Positions 8,603 through 17,296 of a stretch of DNA of 64,000 nucleotides are shown one piece after another. The DNA comes from D2472 sp964275585 (GTDB taxonomy: Bacteria; Pseudomonadota; Gammaproteobacteria; Magnimaribacterales; D2472), in NCBI GenBank assembly GCA_964275585.1, contig CAXYCJ010000013.1:163946-227945 (forward strand). The letters are read 5' to 3'. Position numbers and translations under genes: made by a program. Every line of letters begins with the position of its first letter. Position 1 is the stretch's first letter. The notes under the pieces were generated by a model. The model did not search any database. It was given only the letters and a program-made list of their open reading frames with translations, and had not been told where the DNA came from.

Positions 8603-9466
8603 ATGAAAAAAAATATTAATACATCTTTCAAAGACTTCATTTCAGGCTACTCCATTGAAGTTATTCCAAGGTCTGCTGCAAGGATCGAATCTTTTACGGA
8701 TATTTTGCCTAAAAACACTAGGGTTTATATAGCCCATCTAGAAACAGAAGATATTGCAGCAATGGTTGCTACTGCCAAAAGACTTAATGATGAAGGTTTT
8801 GCCGTGATGCCTCATATCCCGGCTAGAATAATTAAAAATCAGGCCATGTTAAATGATTGGATTTCTATGTATCAGAATGAGGCTGGGGTAGATGAAGCAC
8901 TTTTATTAGCAGGAGGTTCAAAAAAACCAGTGGGCGAATTTAATTCTTCTATCCAATTGATTGAATCAGCACTATTTGATAAAGCTGGTTTTAAAAGACT
9001 CCACATAGCCGGACATCCTGAGGGGAGTATGGACATAGATCCTGGTGGAGGAATGAAAAATGTTTCTGAGGCCCTTTCATGGAAGCAAGAATTTTCTAAA
9101 AGAACAGATGCTTCAATGGCAATAGCTACTCAGTTTTGTTTTGATGCCGATGTTGTAAAAAAATGGGCAGACAGAATTAAAGAAAATGGTATTGATATCC
9201 CCATTCATATTGGCATAGCTGGACCAGCAAAACTTCAAACATTATTAAAATTTTCGGTTGAATGTGGGATAGGTGCTTCCATGAAAGTTCTCACCAAAAG
9301 AGCAAAAGATATAACAAAACTATTATTGCCATACAAACCAACAAAAATCCTCAATGAACTGGCTGAATATAAATCTAAAGACCCTGAATTAAATATTGAG
9401 CAAGTCCATTTTTTTCCAATCGGAGGCATCAAACAAACCGTTGATTGGTTAGAAGAATCTCAATAG
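8603..9466 (+). CDS. Methylenetetrahydrofolate reductase-like protein
   Basis: A 287-residue single-domain TIM-barrel protein of the MetF superfamily. It is like the divergent version found beside DMSP-demethylase and glycine-betaine genes in marine bacteria. Features include PHIPAR, LLLAGG, IAGHPEG and IATQFCFD, the flavin/folate-site segments of the family. In this setting it would run oxidatively, 5-methyl-THF to 5,10-methylene-THF, taking methyl groups from the DmdA-like protein encoded next. That direction is inferred. A TTG directly before the ATG is also in frame. No clear Shine-Dalgarno sequence is seen near the start. The classical MetF for methionine synthesis would be encoded elsewhere. 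Confidence 0.8.
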   Translation: MKKNINTSFKDFISGYSIEVIPRSAARIESFTDILPKNTRVYIAHLETEDIAAMVATAKRLNDEGFAVMPHIPARIIKNQAMLNDWISMYQNEAGVDEALLLAGGSKKPVGEFNSSIQLIESALFDKAGFKRLHIAGHPEGSMDIDPGGGMKNVSEALSWKQEFSKRTDASMAIATQFCFDADVVKKWADRIKENGIDIPIHIGIAGPAKLQTLLKFSVECGIGASMKVLTKRAKDITKLLLPYKPTKILNELAEYKSKDPELNIEQVHFFPIGGIKQTVDWLEESQ

Positions 9467-9544
9467 ACATCACCTGATTGCGTTAAGCAAATAAATGTAT
9501 CAGACATCTATTCAAGAGGAATAGAAAGGTGATAGCATGCTGCT

Positions 9545-10669
9545 ATGTACAAGACATCTAAAGTAGTTTTTAGCCCTCGCGTGAGAAAGTCACCGTACTT
9601 TAATTCGACCATAAAATATGGAGCACAAGCTTTTTCAGTTTATAACCATATGTATATGCCAGTTAGTTACGATGGACCCGTCGAAGATTACAAAAAATTA
9701 TTAAATGGTGTGCAGTTATGGGACGTGGGTGTCGAGCGACAAGTTCAAATCAAAGGCCCTGATGCGGAAGAATTATCACAGTTTTTAACCCCCAGAAATA
9801 TTAAAAAATGTGCAATCGGACAGGCAATGTATACACCTCTTGTGGACTTTAAGGGGGGATTAATCAACGATCCAGTAATGCTCAAGATTGATGAAGATTG
9901 CTATTGGTTTTCGGTTTCTGATGGAGATTTACTCTTATGGGTGCAAGGTATAGCAGCAGGGTATAAATTTGATGTAGATGTTGATGAGCCTGATGTATCA
10001 CCACTTCAAGTCCAAGGCCCCAATTCAACAAAATTAATGGCTAAGGTTTTTGGAGATTGGGTGAATGATTTAGGTTTTTATAGGTTCAAGGAAGTAAATC
10101 ATGAGGGAATCCCTATGGTTATTGCCAGAATGGGCTATAGCAAAGAACTTTGTTATGAACTTTTTCTTCAAGATCACTCCAAGGGAGATGAGTTATGGGA
10201 AATGCTTTGGCAAGCAGGGCAAGATCTAAATATCAGCCCAGGTTCGCCAAACATAATCCTAAGGCTGGAAGGCGGAATAGTAAGTTATCTAGCAGACATA
10301 GATAGAACCAATAATCCTTATGAGGTTGGGTTAGACTGGATGGTTAATCTTGATCAGGAAGATGATTTCATTGGCAAAGATGCTTTACGTGAAATTAGCC
10401 TTAAAGGCCCAGAAAAGAAATTGCTAGGAGCTGAGATTCAAGGGGACCCCATAACCGTCTTTAATGAGGAGCCTTGGCCTGTTTTAATTGATGGCCAAAA
10501 GGTTGGATTTATGAATGCTGTTGTTTACTCACCTAGACTTAATAAAAATATATCTTATGTCATTCTAGATATTGAGCATGCCAGGATTGGGCAAGAAATA
10601 ACCATCTCTTCACCAGAGAAAGAACTCACAGCAACAACAGTTGAGATTCCATGGTTAAATAGAGCATGA
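9545..10669 (+). CDS. DmdA-like / GcvT-family THF-dependent demethylase
   Basis: A 374-residue GcvT-fold protein (N-terminal aminomethyltransferase domain, C-terminal beta-barrel). It shares with Pelagibacter DmdA the opening R(V/I)RKSPYF-like motif, YNHM, QLWDVGVERQV, INDPVMLK, SPLQVQGP and a closing Leu/Ile-Pro-Trp region. DmdA transfers a methyl group from DMSP to THF; relatives demethylate other methylated compounds or pass on C1 units. Length and N-terminal motif favour the DmdA clade over true glycine-cleavage GcvT. The substrate cannot be decided here. It follows the MetF-like gene by 78 bases and is convergent with a second, longer paralogue. An AGAAAGGTG lies 13 bases before the ATG. 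Confidence 0.75.
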   Translation: MYKTSKVVFSPRVRKSPYFNSTIKYGAQAFSVYNHMYMPVSYDGPVEDYKKLLNGVQLWDVGVERQVQIKGPDAEELSQFLTPRNIKKCAIGQAMYTPLVDFKGGLINDPVMLKIDEDCYWFSVSDGDLLLWVQGIAAGYKFDVDVDEPDVSPLQVQGPNSTKLMAKVFGDWVNDLGFYRFKEVNHEGIPMVIARMGYSKELCYELFLQDHSKGDELWEMLWQAGQDLNISPGSPNIILRLEGGIVSYLADIDRTNNPYEVGLDWMVNLDQEDDFIGKDALREISLKGPEKKLLGAEIQGDPITVFNEEPWPVLIDGQKVGFMNAVVYSPRLNKNISYVILDIEHARIGQEITISSPEKELTATTVEIPWLNRA

Positions 10670-10674
10670 AATGA

Positions 10675-10712
10675 GGTCGATTTCAATCTGAACCGACCCC
10701 ATAGATTTTTTT
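10675..10712. terminator. Possible terminator between convergent GcvT-family genes
   Basis: A five-base-pair stem (GGTCG at 10675-10679 and CGACC at 10694-10698) is followed by ATAGATTTTTTT. The stem is short and the loop 14 bases, so this is only a weak candidate. Its place between two convergent stop codons supports it. Confidence 0.35.
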
Positions 10713-12015
10713 AATCCGCGTAATCTAATCCTTTGTCCTTTTGGACTTCTCTTTTGTTAGGATTCACAGATTCCCTGAAAGGCACATCGACAATTTCACC
10801 CTCTACCGGCACCCCAGATGATTCCGAGTATTCATCGGGTAACCTGACATGTAATTTTGTGCCGATCTCGGATGAGGTCCATGGCACCCAGCCCAGTCCT
10901 ACGTTTGTATTGAGTTCTGGAGACCACCATGGAGAGGATATATATCCCATGTCATTCCCATCTGTGTCAGCGATTAGCCAGAAATCAGGAGCATAGTCGG
11001 TGATTTGCTTGCCACCAAAAATCAAACCAACCATTCGCATTTTGAATGGAAAATCTCCAGCATCAAGAACCGAGCGTTGTCTTTCAAGCTCCTCTTTGCC
11101 GATGTAATCGGCTGCTTTATTTCGAGGCACCTGATAGCTCAGATTTACCTGAAAAGGAGAAGTTTCGTGGTCCAAGTCTTGGCCCCAGGATAAAATGCCA
11201 GCTTGAATTCGACGATGGTGAGCGGGCGCTATCACCATTAAACCAAACTCTTTGCCTGCCTCAAGAACTGCATTCCATATAATCTCCGCATTTTCATGCG
11301 CATCGCGTACATAAATTTCATAGCCTTTTTCTCCAGTAAAACCAGTTTGGCTAATGACTACATCTGCACCTCCGATACTGGTTTCCATGAGACCATAATA
11401 AGGAACTTCCCTGAGCTCTTCACCAGCAAGTTTAGCCATAAGATCCTCAGACAGAGGACCTTGAATTTGTAGAGGACAGACATCAATCTCATCAATTTCA
11501 ACATCATATTTCTTGGAAATATTGACACCTTGGAGCCAAAGCAATAGATCGCTATCAGAAATAGAAAACCAGAATTCATCTTCTGATAGTCTCAATAAAA
11601 CAGGATCATTTAAAATACCACCTTTGTCGTTACACAAAATTGCATATTTTCCATTGCCTGGTTCGATTTTAGTGGCATCACGTGTGATCACATAATCTGT
11701 AAAAGCTTCGGCATCAGGACCTTTCACTCTTATCTGTCTTTCAACAGCAACATTCCACATAGTTACACGATTGACCAATGCTTCGTATTCGACCATGGCT
11801 CCGCCATCTTCAGGTCTAACATATCCCCTTGGATGATAGATACGGTTGTAAACAGTTGCTCTCCAGCAACCGGCTTCATGAGATAGATGCCAAAAAGGCG
11901 ATTTCCTCACTCGAGTTGAAATCAATAGCTCAGTGGGCGTTCGGCCACTCTGTCTAAGATTATATGGAACTACGCGATCGCTTTGATCGATACTAGGATG
12001 GTTTGGATTTTTCAT
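10711..12015 (-). CDS. GcvT/DmdA-family aminomethyltransferase paralogue
   Basis: A 434-residue GcvT-fold protein, about 60 residues longer than the plus-strand paralogue at 9545-10669. It shares with it RVRKSPF, YNRIY, MWNVAVERQIRVKGPDA and the INDPV-like ILNDPVLLRLS stretch. The extra length lies mainly at the N-terminus, in the central region and in a charged C-terminal tail. An ATG 12 bases further upstream is in frame, but the ATG at 12015 has GGGGA at the right distance. It lies 34 bases after the dimethylglycine-dehydrogenase-like gene on the same strand, so the two are probably an operon. It probably moves a methyl or methylene group from an N- or S-methyl compound to THF; the exact substrate is unknown. 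Confidence 0.7.
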   Translation of the reverse strand: MKNPNHPSIDQSDRVVPYNLRQSGRTPTELLISTRVRKSPFWHLSHEAGCWRATVYNRIYHPRGYVRPEDGGAMVEYEALVNRVTMWNVAVERQIRVKGPDAEAFTDYVITRDATKIEPGNGKYAILCNDKGGILNDPVLLRLSEDEFWFSISDSDLLLWLQGVNISKKYDVEIDEIDVCPLQIQGPLSEDLMAKLAGEELREVPYYGLMETSIGGADVVISQTGFTGEKGYEIYVRDAHENAEIIWNAVLEAGKEFGLMVIAPAHHRRIQAGILSWGQDLDHETSPFQVNLSYQVPRNKAADYIGKEELERQRSVLDAGDFPFKMRMVGLIFGGKQITDYAPDFWLIADTDGNDMGYISSPWWSPELNTNVGLGWVPWTSSEIGTKLHVRLPDEYSESSGVPVEGEIVDVPFRESVNPNKREVQKDKGLDYAD

Positions 12016-12049
12016 ATTTTTCCCCATAAATATTAATTATTAACATTCG

Positions 12050-14650
12050 TTAAGAACGAACCCTTTCATTTTCAGGATCATATAAAGACCCTTTGCCAAC
12101 TATTTGAACGGTCATTGGATAAACTCCGTTACCGTTTTCGTTAAAATACTCCAGCGACATTGGCTTCCCTGGTATAGCGATATTTGTAGGTAGGTATCCC
12201 ATAACTACGTGTTTTTTTATTGATGGACAATAGGACATGCCAGTGCTATAGGACCGGCGACCTTTGCTGTCTATAGGAACTTCTCCTGTATCAGGATCAA
12301 TGATTGGTGAGATCCCGACCGGATAACGTGTTTCACCCGATACATTGAGATTATCCAGCGTCATTGTGCAAAGAATTGTACTAGGCTCTTCTTCTCGATG
12401 AGCAAGGTGTGCTGCTTTACCATGAAAATCTGCTTCTTTTACTAGACGCCTTTCAATAGCAGATTCACAAGCATTATAATTGCTCTCTAGATCTGCACCT
12501 TGAAGTCGAAAGCTTTTTTCAAGGCGTCGACTGTTGGCATAAGTTTCGATGCCTACTGGCACAACTCCAACTTCGAGCAAGGAGTCGTAAAGTGCTAGAC
12601 CCTCTTCACTGTCATTATTTAAATAAATTTCCCAGCCGCTTTCACCAACATAGGAAATGCGTGATGCCCAGACATCAATTTTCTTTCCTCCAGATAAATT
12701 TAAGGTCAGGTTCTTTGCAGCAACAAAAGGAAAATTTTCTATGGTAATTTTATTAGGGTCAATAAAATGGCCCAAGGCATCTTTTGCTTTAGGTCCCCAC
12801 AATCCTAAAGTTGCTTTATCGTGGGTTCGAATCTTAATGTCTGCGTCTAACCCCATATCATCTCGATAATTGCGCAAGGTTAACCAGTCTCGGTTACCAT
12901 CGGCTCCACCAGTCACCACTCGGAAACTATCTGAGCCTAGGCGAGAGATGGTAAGGTCTGCATGTACGCCGCCATCCTCATCCAGGAAATTCGTATAAAT
13001 CATTCGGCCTTCAGGAGTATTGCCGCCAATCTTTGCAACAGAGAGATATTCCAACATGCGCTCTGCATCTGGACCCTCTATGTCCATGATTGGAAAGTGC
13101 GATAGATTTATCATCCCAGCTAAATCACTCATAGCTAGATGTTCTGCGTTAGCAATTTCATAGGGTACGTGGCGTCGATCCCACTCATTCTCTCTAACCG
13201 GAACCTCTTGTAAATAACTATTTAGTTTTTCTCGATTGCTCTCATAAGCAAGAGCGCGTTCCCAGCCAGCTACTTCATTATCAAAGTAGCCCCCAAGCTC
13301 TTTTTCCCTTGCATAAAAAGGGCTGACAAAAAGTTCTCTTTGACTGATGTATGGCTCTCTGGGATGAACAGCAGGGGTGTAGATAGTTTGAGCATTTTCA
13401 AAAGCTCGCGTTTTCACAAAATCTTTTTCTTTTTGCGCGGGATAAAATCTGGCAATGTCAAAAGAATGCATGTCCACCTGAGTTTTGCCATTGATCATTA
13501 ATTCGGCGCAGAGTCTTGCACATCCAGGACCGTCTTTAACCCAAACTGCTTCACATAACCAAAAACCTCTGACTTCCGGGCTTTCACCTATTAAAGAGCC
13601 AGCGTCAGGAGTGACCGATAACAAGCCATTGAATGAACTTTTTTCATCCCAGCCCAAATCAGCAAGTATAGGGGTTGTTTCGAATGCTTTTTCGAGGGGT
13701 TCGGCGACTTCTTCAAGTTCTAGGTATCTCATAGAGTCAGAGCCCATGGTCTTTTTGGGATTGCCAATATCCTCAGGATCAACAAGTCGGGGATCCTTAT
13801 CTTCGTAAAAACCCCATTCCAGCATTCCTCCATGGAGTCTGCCTGTATCTCTGACGTAAGCTGAATTTCCTTGATCACGAAGTAGTGGATAGACAAGTAA
13901 TTCCTCGGTTCCCTGTATCTCAGGAAGTGGGCCAAAAAATAGTAAAGGGTGTTCTACTGGCATCAGTGGGATTGGAACGCCAGCCATCTCTCCCATTAAA
14001 GGTCCCCAGATTCCAGATGCAATTACAACTTTGTCAGTTTTGATTGTTCCTTTATCGGTTTTTACTCCAGTAATACGTCCATTCTCCATTTCAAATCCTA
14101 CCGCTGGTGTGTCAGTATATGTACTTAAAGCACCTTTCTCTTTGGCACTTTCTACGGCAAAGTTCACCACATCTTGAGAGCGGGGGGTTACTAAGCCAGC
14201 ATCTGGATCCCACATTGCACCTCGTATTGACTCTTCATCTAATAATGGAAATTTTTCTTTAGCTTCGGATGCAGAAATTAAACTGACGTTAGTCCCGAAA
14301 GCTTTACCTGATTCAACTTTCCGTTTGAGTTCTTCCCATCGTGCATCGTCGTCTTTTCGGCAGATCTCTAGACCTCCTTTTTTTAGAAAGAAACCATTCT
14401 CTTCATAAAAATTTCGACTAAAATTAGTTGCCCAGCAGCCTAGTTTGTCATGAGTTGTGTTGTAGACGAAATCCGAAGCATGGGCGGTGGATGCTATGTC
14501 TGAAGGAATTATGGTAGATTTTTCTAACCCTACAATATTTTTTTGACCGAGTTCTGTGAGCCAGTATGCTAGCATCGACCCAACAATCCCGCCTACTCCG
14601 ACGATGACAACTTCAGCATCTGTAGGAAATTTAGAGGATTTTGTTGACAT
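12050..14650 (-). CDS. Dimethylglycine/sarcosine dehydrogenase-like flavoprotein
   Basis: An 866-residue fusion in the DMGDH layout: N-terminal FAD-binding DAO domain (about 10-370), FAO_M linker, GcvT domain (about 450-735) and GcvT C-terminal barrel. These enzymes oxidatively demethylate dimethylglycine or sarcosine and pass the methylene group to THF. The dinucleotide motif reads VGVGGIVGS. The STAHAS segment aligns with the STWHAA motif of DMGDH, whose His carries covalent FAD. It is transcribed with a GcvT paralogue and divergent from bhmT, whose product dimethylglycine is the natural substrate. Sarcosine remains possible. The 291-base spacer to bhmT carries the bhmT promoter and aptamer on the other strand. 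Confidence 0.85.
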   Translation of the reverse strand: MSTKSSKFPTDAEVVIVGVGGIVGSMLAYWLTELGQKNIVGLEKSTIIPSDIASTAHASDFVYNTTHDKLGCWATNFSRNFYEENGFFLKKGGLEICRKDDDARWEELKRKVESGKAFGTNVSLISASEAKEKFPLLDEESIRGAMWDPDAGLVTPRSQDVVNFAVESAKEKGALSTYTDTPAVGFEMENGRITGVKTDKGTIKTDKVVIASGIWGPLMGEMAGVPIPLMPVEHPLLFFGPLPEIQGTEELLVYPLLRDQGNSAYVRDTGRLHGGMLEWGFYEDKDPRLVDPEDIGNPKKTMGSDSMRYLELEEVAEPLEKAFETTPILADLGWDEKSSFNGLLSVTPDAGSLIGESPEVRGFWLCEAVWVKDGPGCARLCAELMINGKTQVDMHSFDIARFYPAQKEKDFVKTRAFENAQTIYTPAVHPREPYISQRELFVSPFYAREKELGGYFDNEVAGWERALAYESNREKLNSYLQEVPVRENEWDRRHVPYEIANAEHLAMSDLAGMINLSHFPIMDIEGPDAERMLEYLSVAKIGGNTPEGRMIYTNFLDEDGGVHADLTISRLGSDSFRVVTGGADGNRDWLTLRNYRDDMGLDADIKIRTHDKATLGLWGPKAKDALGHFIDPNKITIENFPFVAAKNLTLNLSGGKKIDVWASRISYVGESGWEIYLNNDSEEGLALYDSLLEVGVVPVGIETYANSRRLEKSFRLQGADLESNYNACESAIERRLVKEADFHGKAAHLAHREEEPSTILCTMTLDNLNVSGETRYPVGISPIIDPDTGEVPIDSKGRRSYSTGMSYCPSIKKHVVMGYLPTNIAIPGKPMSLEYFNENGNGVYPMTVQIVGKGSLYDPENERVRS

Positions 14651-14733
14651 CTTTTTTTACTAATAAAATTCTTATATTTGGATAATATTCCTCATAGATA
14701 TATCTGTCCAATACTTTTTCATTTCAATATTTA

Positions 14734-14762
14734 TTGACAGAATTGATACAAATAAATATTAT
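14734..14762 (+). promoter_or_regulatory. Sigma70-type promoter for bhmT
   Basis: A consensus -35 TTGACA (14734-14739) and a -10 TATTAT (14757-14762) are separated by exactly 17 bases. The predicted transcript start, about 14769, coincides with the 5' edge of the riboswitch-like element. The leader to the bhmT ATG is then about 170 bases. Confidence 0.65.
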
Positions 14763-14764
14763 AT

Positions 14765-14816
14765 AAGTTCGTGATTTGATCTTATTGCCGCGAGTTTAAA
14801 TAAAGAGCTAAAACGG
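14765..14816 (+). ncRNA. SAM-II/SAM-V-like riboswitch aptamer in the bhmT leader
   Basis: The RNA has a stem of up to nine pairs (AAGUUCGUG with CGCGAGUUU, two or three of them G-U). The loop reads AUUUGAUCUUAUUGC and the 3' tail UAAAUAAAGAGCUAAAACGG. Against the SAM-II consensus as I remember it, AUUU-A-C-UAUUGC, GCG, UAAAU, AGCUAAAA and GG all line up. The related SAM-V class was described in marine bacteria upstream of bhmT and other methionine genes, the same context as here. I could not confirm the pseudoknot pairing by eye. The aptamer lies 126 bases before the ATG, so the control mechanism is not the usual direct masking of the ribosome site. Confidence 0.6.
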
Positions 14817-14875
14817 AAATTATTCCCAGGATTTAACTAAAAACACAATGTAGTTTTTTAAAAACAACATATGTG

Positions 14876-14899
14876 TAAGTTCGTTATTAGATTGTATAT
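14876..14899 (+). repeat. Degenerate second copy of the aptamer 5' half
   Basis: TAAGTTCGT at 14876-14884 repeats 14764-14772 exactly. The following bases continue to match, 18 of 24 overall. No matching 3' half (AGCTAAAA) follows. It may be a decayed tandem aptamer or a protein-binding repeat. It lies within the bhmT leader, 43 bases before the ATG. Confidence 0.4.
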
Positions 14900-14941
14900 A
14901 TCACAACATTAATTGAACTTGATTTTTTGAGGTATAGGGTA

Positions 14942-16000
14942 ATGAAAAGACAATTAATAGAAAGGTTAAATGAGGGTCCTGTAATTTGCGCAGAAGGCTT
15001 TTTATTTGAAATTGAAAAAAGAGGTTATCTCTCTGCAGGTGAGTTTGTGCCTATGGTGTCACTTGAGCATCCTGAAGCATTAGAAAATCTGCATAAAGAT
15101 TTTCAACATGCAGGTTCTGATGTTGTTGAGGCTTTTACTTATAACGCTCATAGAGAAAAAATGAGAGTGATTGGCAAAGAAGAGCTTCTTGAGCCATTAA
15201 ACAGAGCTGCATTACAGATTGCAAAAAAAGTGGCTGATAATCCAATTGGTGGGGGAGAGGCTAACTTGATGGCAGGCAATATTTCAAACTCTAATATTTG
15301 GGAAGAGGGCAACAAAGAAAGTCATGCGGAAGTTGAAAGAATGTTTAGCGAAATGGTTGAGTGGTCAGTAGATGAGGGAGCTGACTTATTGGTAGGTGAA
15401 ACCTTTTATTACGCCGAAGAAGCATACTTGGCTCTAGATATTATTCAAAAAGCTGGATTACCATCAGTTATCACTATTGCCCCAATGGCTGAAAATGTGA
15501 TGAGAGACGGTGTGTCGATTATGGATGTTTGCAAAGAACTTGAGCAAAGAGGTGCCGATGTTGTTGGTATGAACTGCTTTAGGGGCCCAGACACTATGAT
15601 GCCTTACCTAAGAGAGCTTAGAAAAGTTTTGAAATGTCATATGGCAGCTCTGCCACTTCCGTTTCGAACAACAGAGGCCAATCCAACTTTCTTTAACTTG
15701 CCTGATGACAACGGATGCTCATGCCCAGCTCCCCATGGAAGAACATTCCCAACGGCATTGGATCCTTTATATTGCAACAGATATGAAATACATGCTTTTG
15801 CTAAAGAATCTTTTGAGCTAGGCATTAATTATCTTGGTGTTTGCTGTGGTGCTACACCAATGCATATTCGTGAAGTTGCAGAAGCTGCAGGATTAACCGT
15901 CCCTGCAAGCAAGTACAGAGAAAACATGTCAAATCATTTTATGTATGGGAATAGCGAGAGAATTGCAGAACACATGCAGGAATTTGGAGACAAAGCTTAG
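14942..16000 (+). CDS. bhmT: Betaine-homocysteine S-methyltransferase
   Basis: A 352-residue homocysteine S-methyltransferase-domain protein. It moves a methyl group from glycine betaine to homocysteine, giving dimethylglycine and methionine. The zinc ligands are visible: Cys in GMNCFRG and the adjacent pair in GVCCGATPMHIREVAE. An in-frame TTG 15 bases upstream is possible, but the ATG at 14942 has GAGG nine bases before it. It is preceded by a consensus promoter and a SAM riboswitch-like leader, so expression should fall when SAM is plentiful. It is divergent from the dimethylglycine-dehydrogenase-like gene that would use its product. A strong hairpin follows. DMSP-homocysteine methyltransferase activity is a possible alternative. 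Confidence 0.85.
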   Translation: MKRQLIERLNEGPVICAEGFLFEIEKRGYLSAGEFVPMVSLEHPEALENLHKDFQHAGSDVVEAFTYNAHREKMRVIGKEELLEPLNRAALQIAKKVADNPIGGGEANLMAGNISNSNIWEEGNKESHAEVERMFSEMVEWSVDEGADLLVGETFYYAEEAYLALDIIQKAGLPSVITIAPMAENVMRDGVSIMDVCKELEQRGADVVGMNCFRGPDTMMPYLRELRKVLKCHMAALPLPFRTTEANPTFFNLPDDNGCSCPAPHGRTFPTALDPLYCNRYEIHAFAKESFELGINYLGVCCGATPMHIREVAEAAGLTVPASKYRENMSNHFMYGNSERIAEHMQEFGDKA

Positions 16001-16017
16001 ACTTCCATTGAGTTACT

Positions 16018-16048
16018 GATGGGAGGCTATTAGTCCTCCCATCTTAAT
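16018..16048. terminator. Bidirectional hairpin terminator after bhmT
   Basis: A perfect nine-base-pair stem, GATGGGAGG (16018-16026) and CCTCCCATC (16035-16043), with an eight-base loop, lies between two convergent genes. An AT-rich stretch with short T runs follows. It overlaps the end of the minus-strand gene's 3' side by one base, so it can serve both. Confidence 0.7.
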
Positions 16049-17238
16049 TAATTCGATTGCCAAGATCGTGTAATACTAATATTTTCTTCAAAGTTACCAA
16101 GCGGAAGGTTAAGGAACTTTGATATCTCATCCAATACATCAGATATAAAATCATGTGGATCAATGTGACCGGCCTCAGGAGCTAATACTCCAGCTTCATT
16201 TATTTTTCCTTCGGCTAGCATTTTAATTCCACAGGCTAACGGGATTCCAGTAATTTCTCCCATGCCTATGCCATCAGAAGAACCATCATCATTTATTATG
16301 CAAACTCCCACGCTCGCTGGAACTCCATTTTTTGAACCATGCGCAAATCCATACATGGAAGGAAGATGATCATTAGCATTAGGTTTCTTTTGATGAGATT
16401 CTTGGCTTTCTAACCATGAAAATAAAGTTGATGCTTTTTCCTTGCCAAGGAAACCAATGTTCACCAGGCCTGTTAGAGCTTTGATAATAATTGAGTCGAG
16501 GGAACCACCGTGGGCAAGATTAATACAATCTTTAAGCTCTGAAAAATAATGAGGAAATGTTACTGCTTCAGGATGACCAAAAATATTACCAGCAAAATTA
16601 GGTAACCCTGGGTATTCAACATTTATTGCCTGAAGAGGCTTAACCATTTTATAGGCACTATCTTGATATATTTTTACCTTGCCAGTCATTTGCTCAATTG
16701 CATGCAACATAGCAGCATTGGTAGATTGTTGCTTAGCAGTTTCATCTATAGTTGCCGCACCGGCATCCCAGCCGGTATAGACTGTCGTGACTTCATCTAA
16801 TTCACGTATGGCAATGAGCGCCATCAAATTTGTTAGTCCAGGGCTTGCACCAAGTCCAATAGTGGCAGACACACCAGCTGATTTAGCATTAGCATCAAGC
16901 TTCATCATTTCAAGTGTTGGCTCCCAATCATCACAAATATCTAAATAGTGGCATCCTGAAGATATGGCAGCACTTAGAATAGGTTCGCCAAATTTAAAAA
17001 AAGGGCCACAGGTATTTACCACAATATTAATATTCTCCATTGCTAGTTTAAGAGCCTGAACATCTCTCACATCAAGCTGAATAGCAGAAACTTTATTATT
17101 TAGGGTGGCCGCAAAAGATGTCGCACTTTCTTCATTAATATCGGCAATAATTATTTCATCTATAGCATCAAAGTTTTGAGCTGCCTTAAGGGCATAGCGG
17201 GCCATGCTACCGCATCCACCAATTGCAAGAATTTTCAT
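16048..17238 (-). CDS. Saccharopine dehydrogenase-family oxidoreductase
   Basis: A 396-residue protein. It starts with a Rossmann motif (ILAIGGCGSMARYAL, residues 3-17) and carries NTCGPFFKFGEPIL, CHYLDICDDWE and GLGASPGLTNLMA, which mark the saccharopine dehydrogenase / Lys9 family. Members act on saccharopine, carboxynorspermidine or related imine-linked amino acids; the substrate here is not recognisable. No lysine-pathway partner is nearby. It is divergent from another member of the same superfamily, 58 bases between starts. CTCCGGAG overlaps the ribosome-site region upstream of its ATG. Confidence 0.8.
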   Translation of the reverse strand: MKILAIGGCGSMARYALKAAQNFDAIDEIIIADINEESATSFAATLNNKVSAIQLDVRDVQALKLAMENINIVVNTCGPFFKFGEPILSAAISSGCHYLDICDDWEPTLEMMKLDANAKSAGVSATIGLGASPGLTNLMALIAIRELDEVTTVYTGWDAGAATIDETAKQQSTNAAMLHAIEQMTGKVKIYQDSAYKMVKPLQAINVEYPGLPNFAGNIFGHPEAVTFPHYFSELKDCINLAHGGSLDSIIIKALTGLVNIGFLGKEKASTLFSWLESQESHQKKPNANDHLPSMYGFAHGSKNGVPASVGVCIINDDGSSDGIGMGEITGIPLACGIKMLAEGKINEAGVLAPEAGHIDPHDFISDVLDEISKFLNLPLGNFEENISITRSWQSN

Positions 17239-17296
17239 AATTTACTCCGGAGCTTTTTCACTTTACTATCTAATTTTAAAACTAAGTAACCTACCA

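Noticed and set aside
12824..12834. GGTTCGAATC, a T-arm-like sequence suggesting a tRNA
   Set aside because: It lies inside the DMGDH-like coding sequence. No acceptor stem, D-arm or anticodon arm could be built around it.
14840..14866. Hairpin AAAAACAC...GTTTTTT in the bhmT leader as the riboswitch terminator
   Set aside because: The stem is nearly all A-U with a bulge, too weak for a terminator.
17204..17296. Upstream ATG giving a 31-residue longer saccharopine-dehydrogenase-like protein
   Set aside because: It overlaps the divergent gene's start and adds residues before the Rossmann strand that the family lacks.
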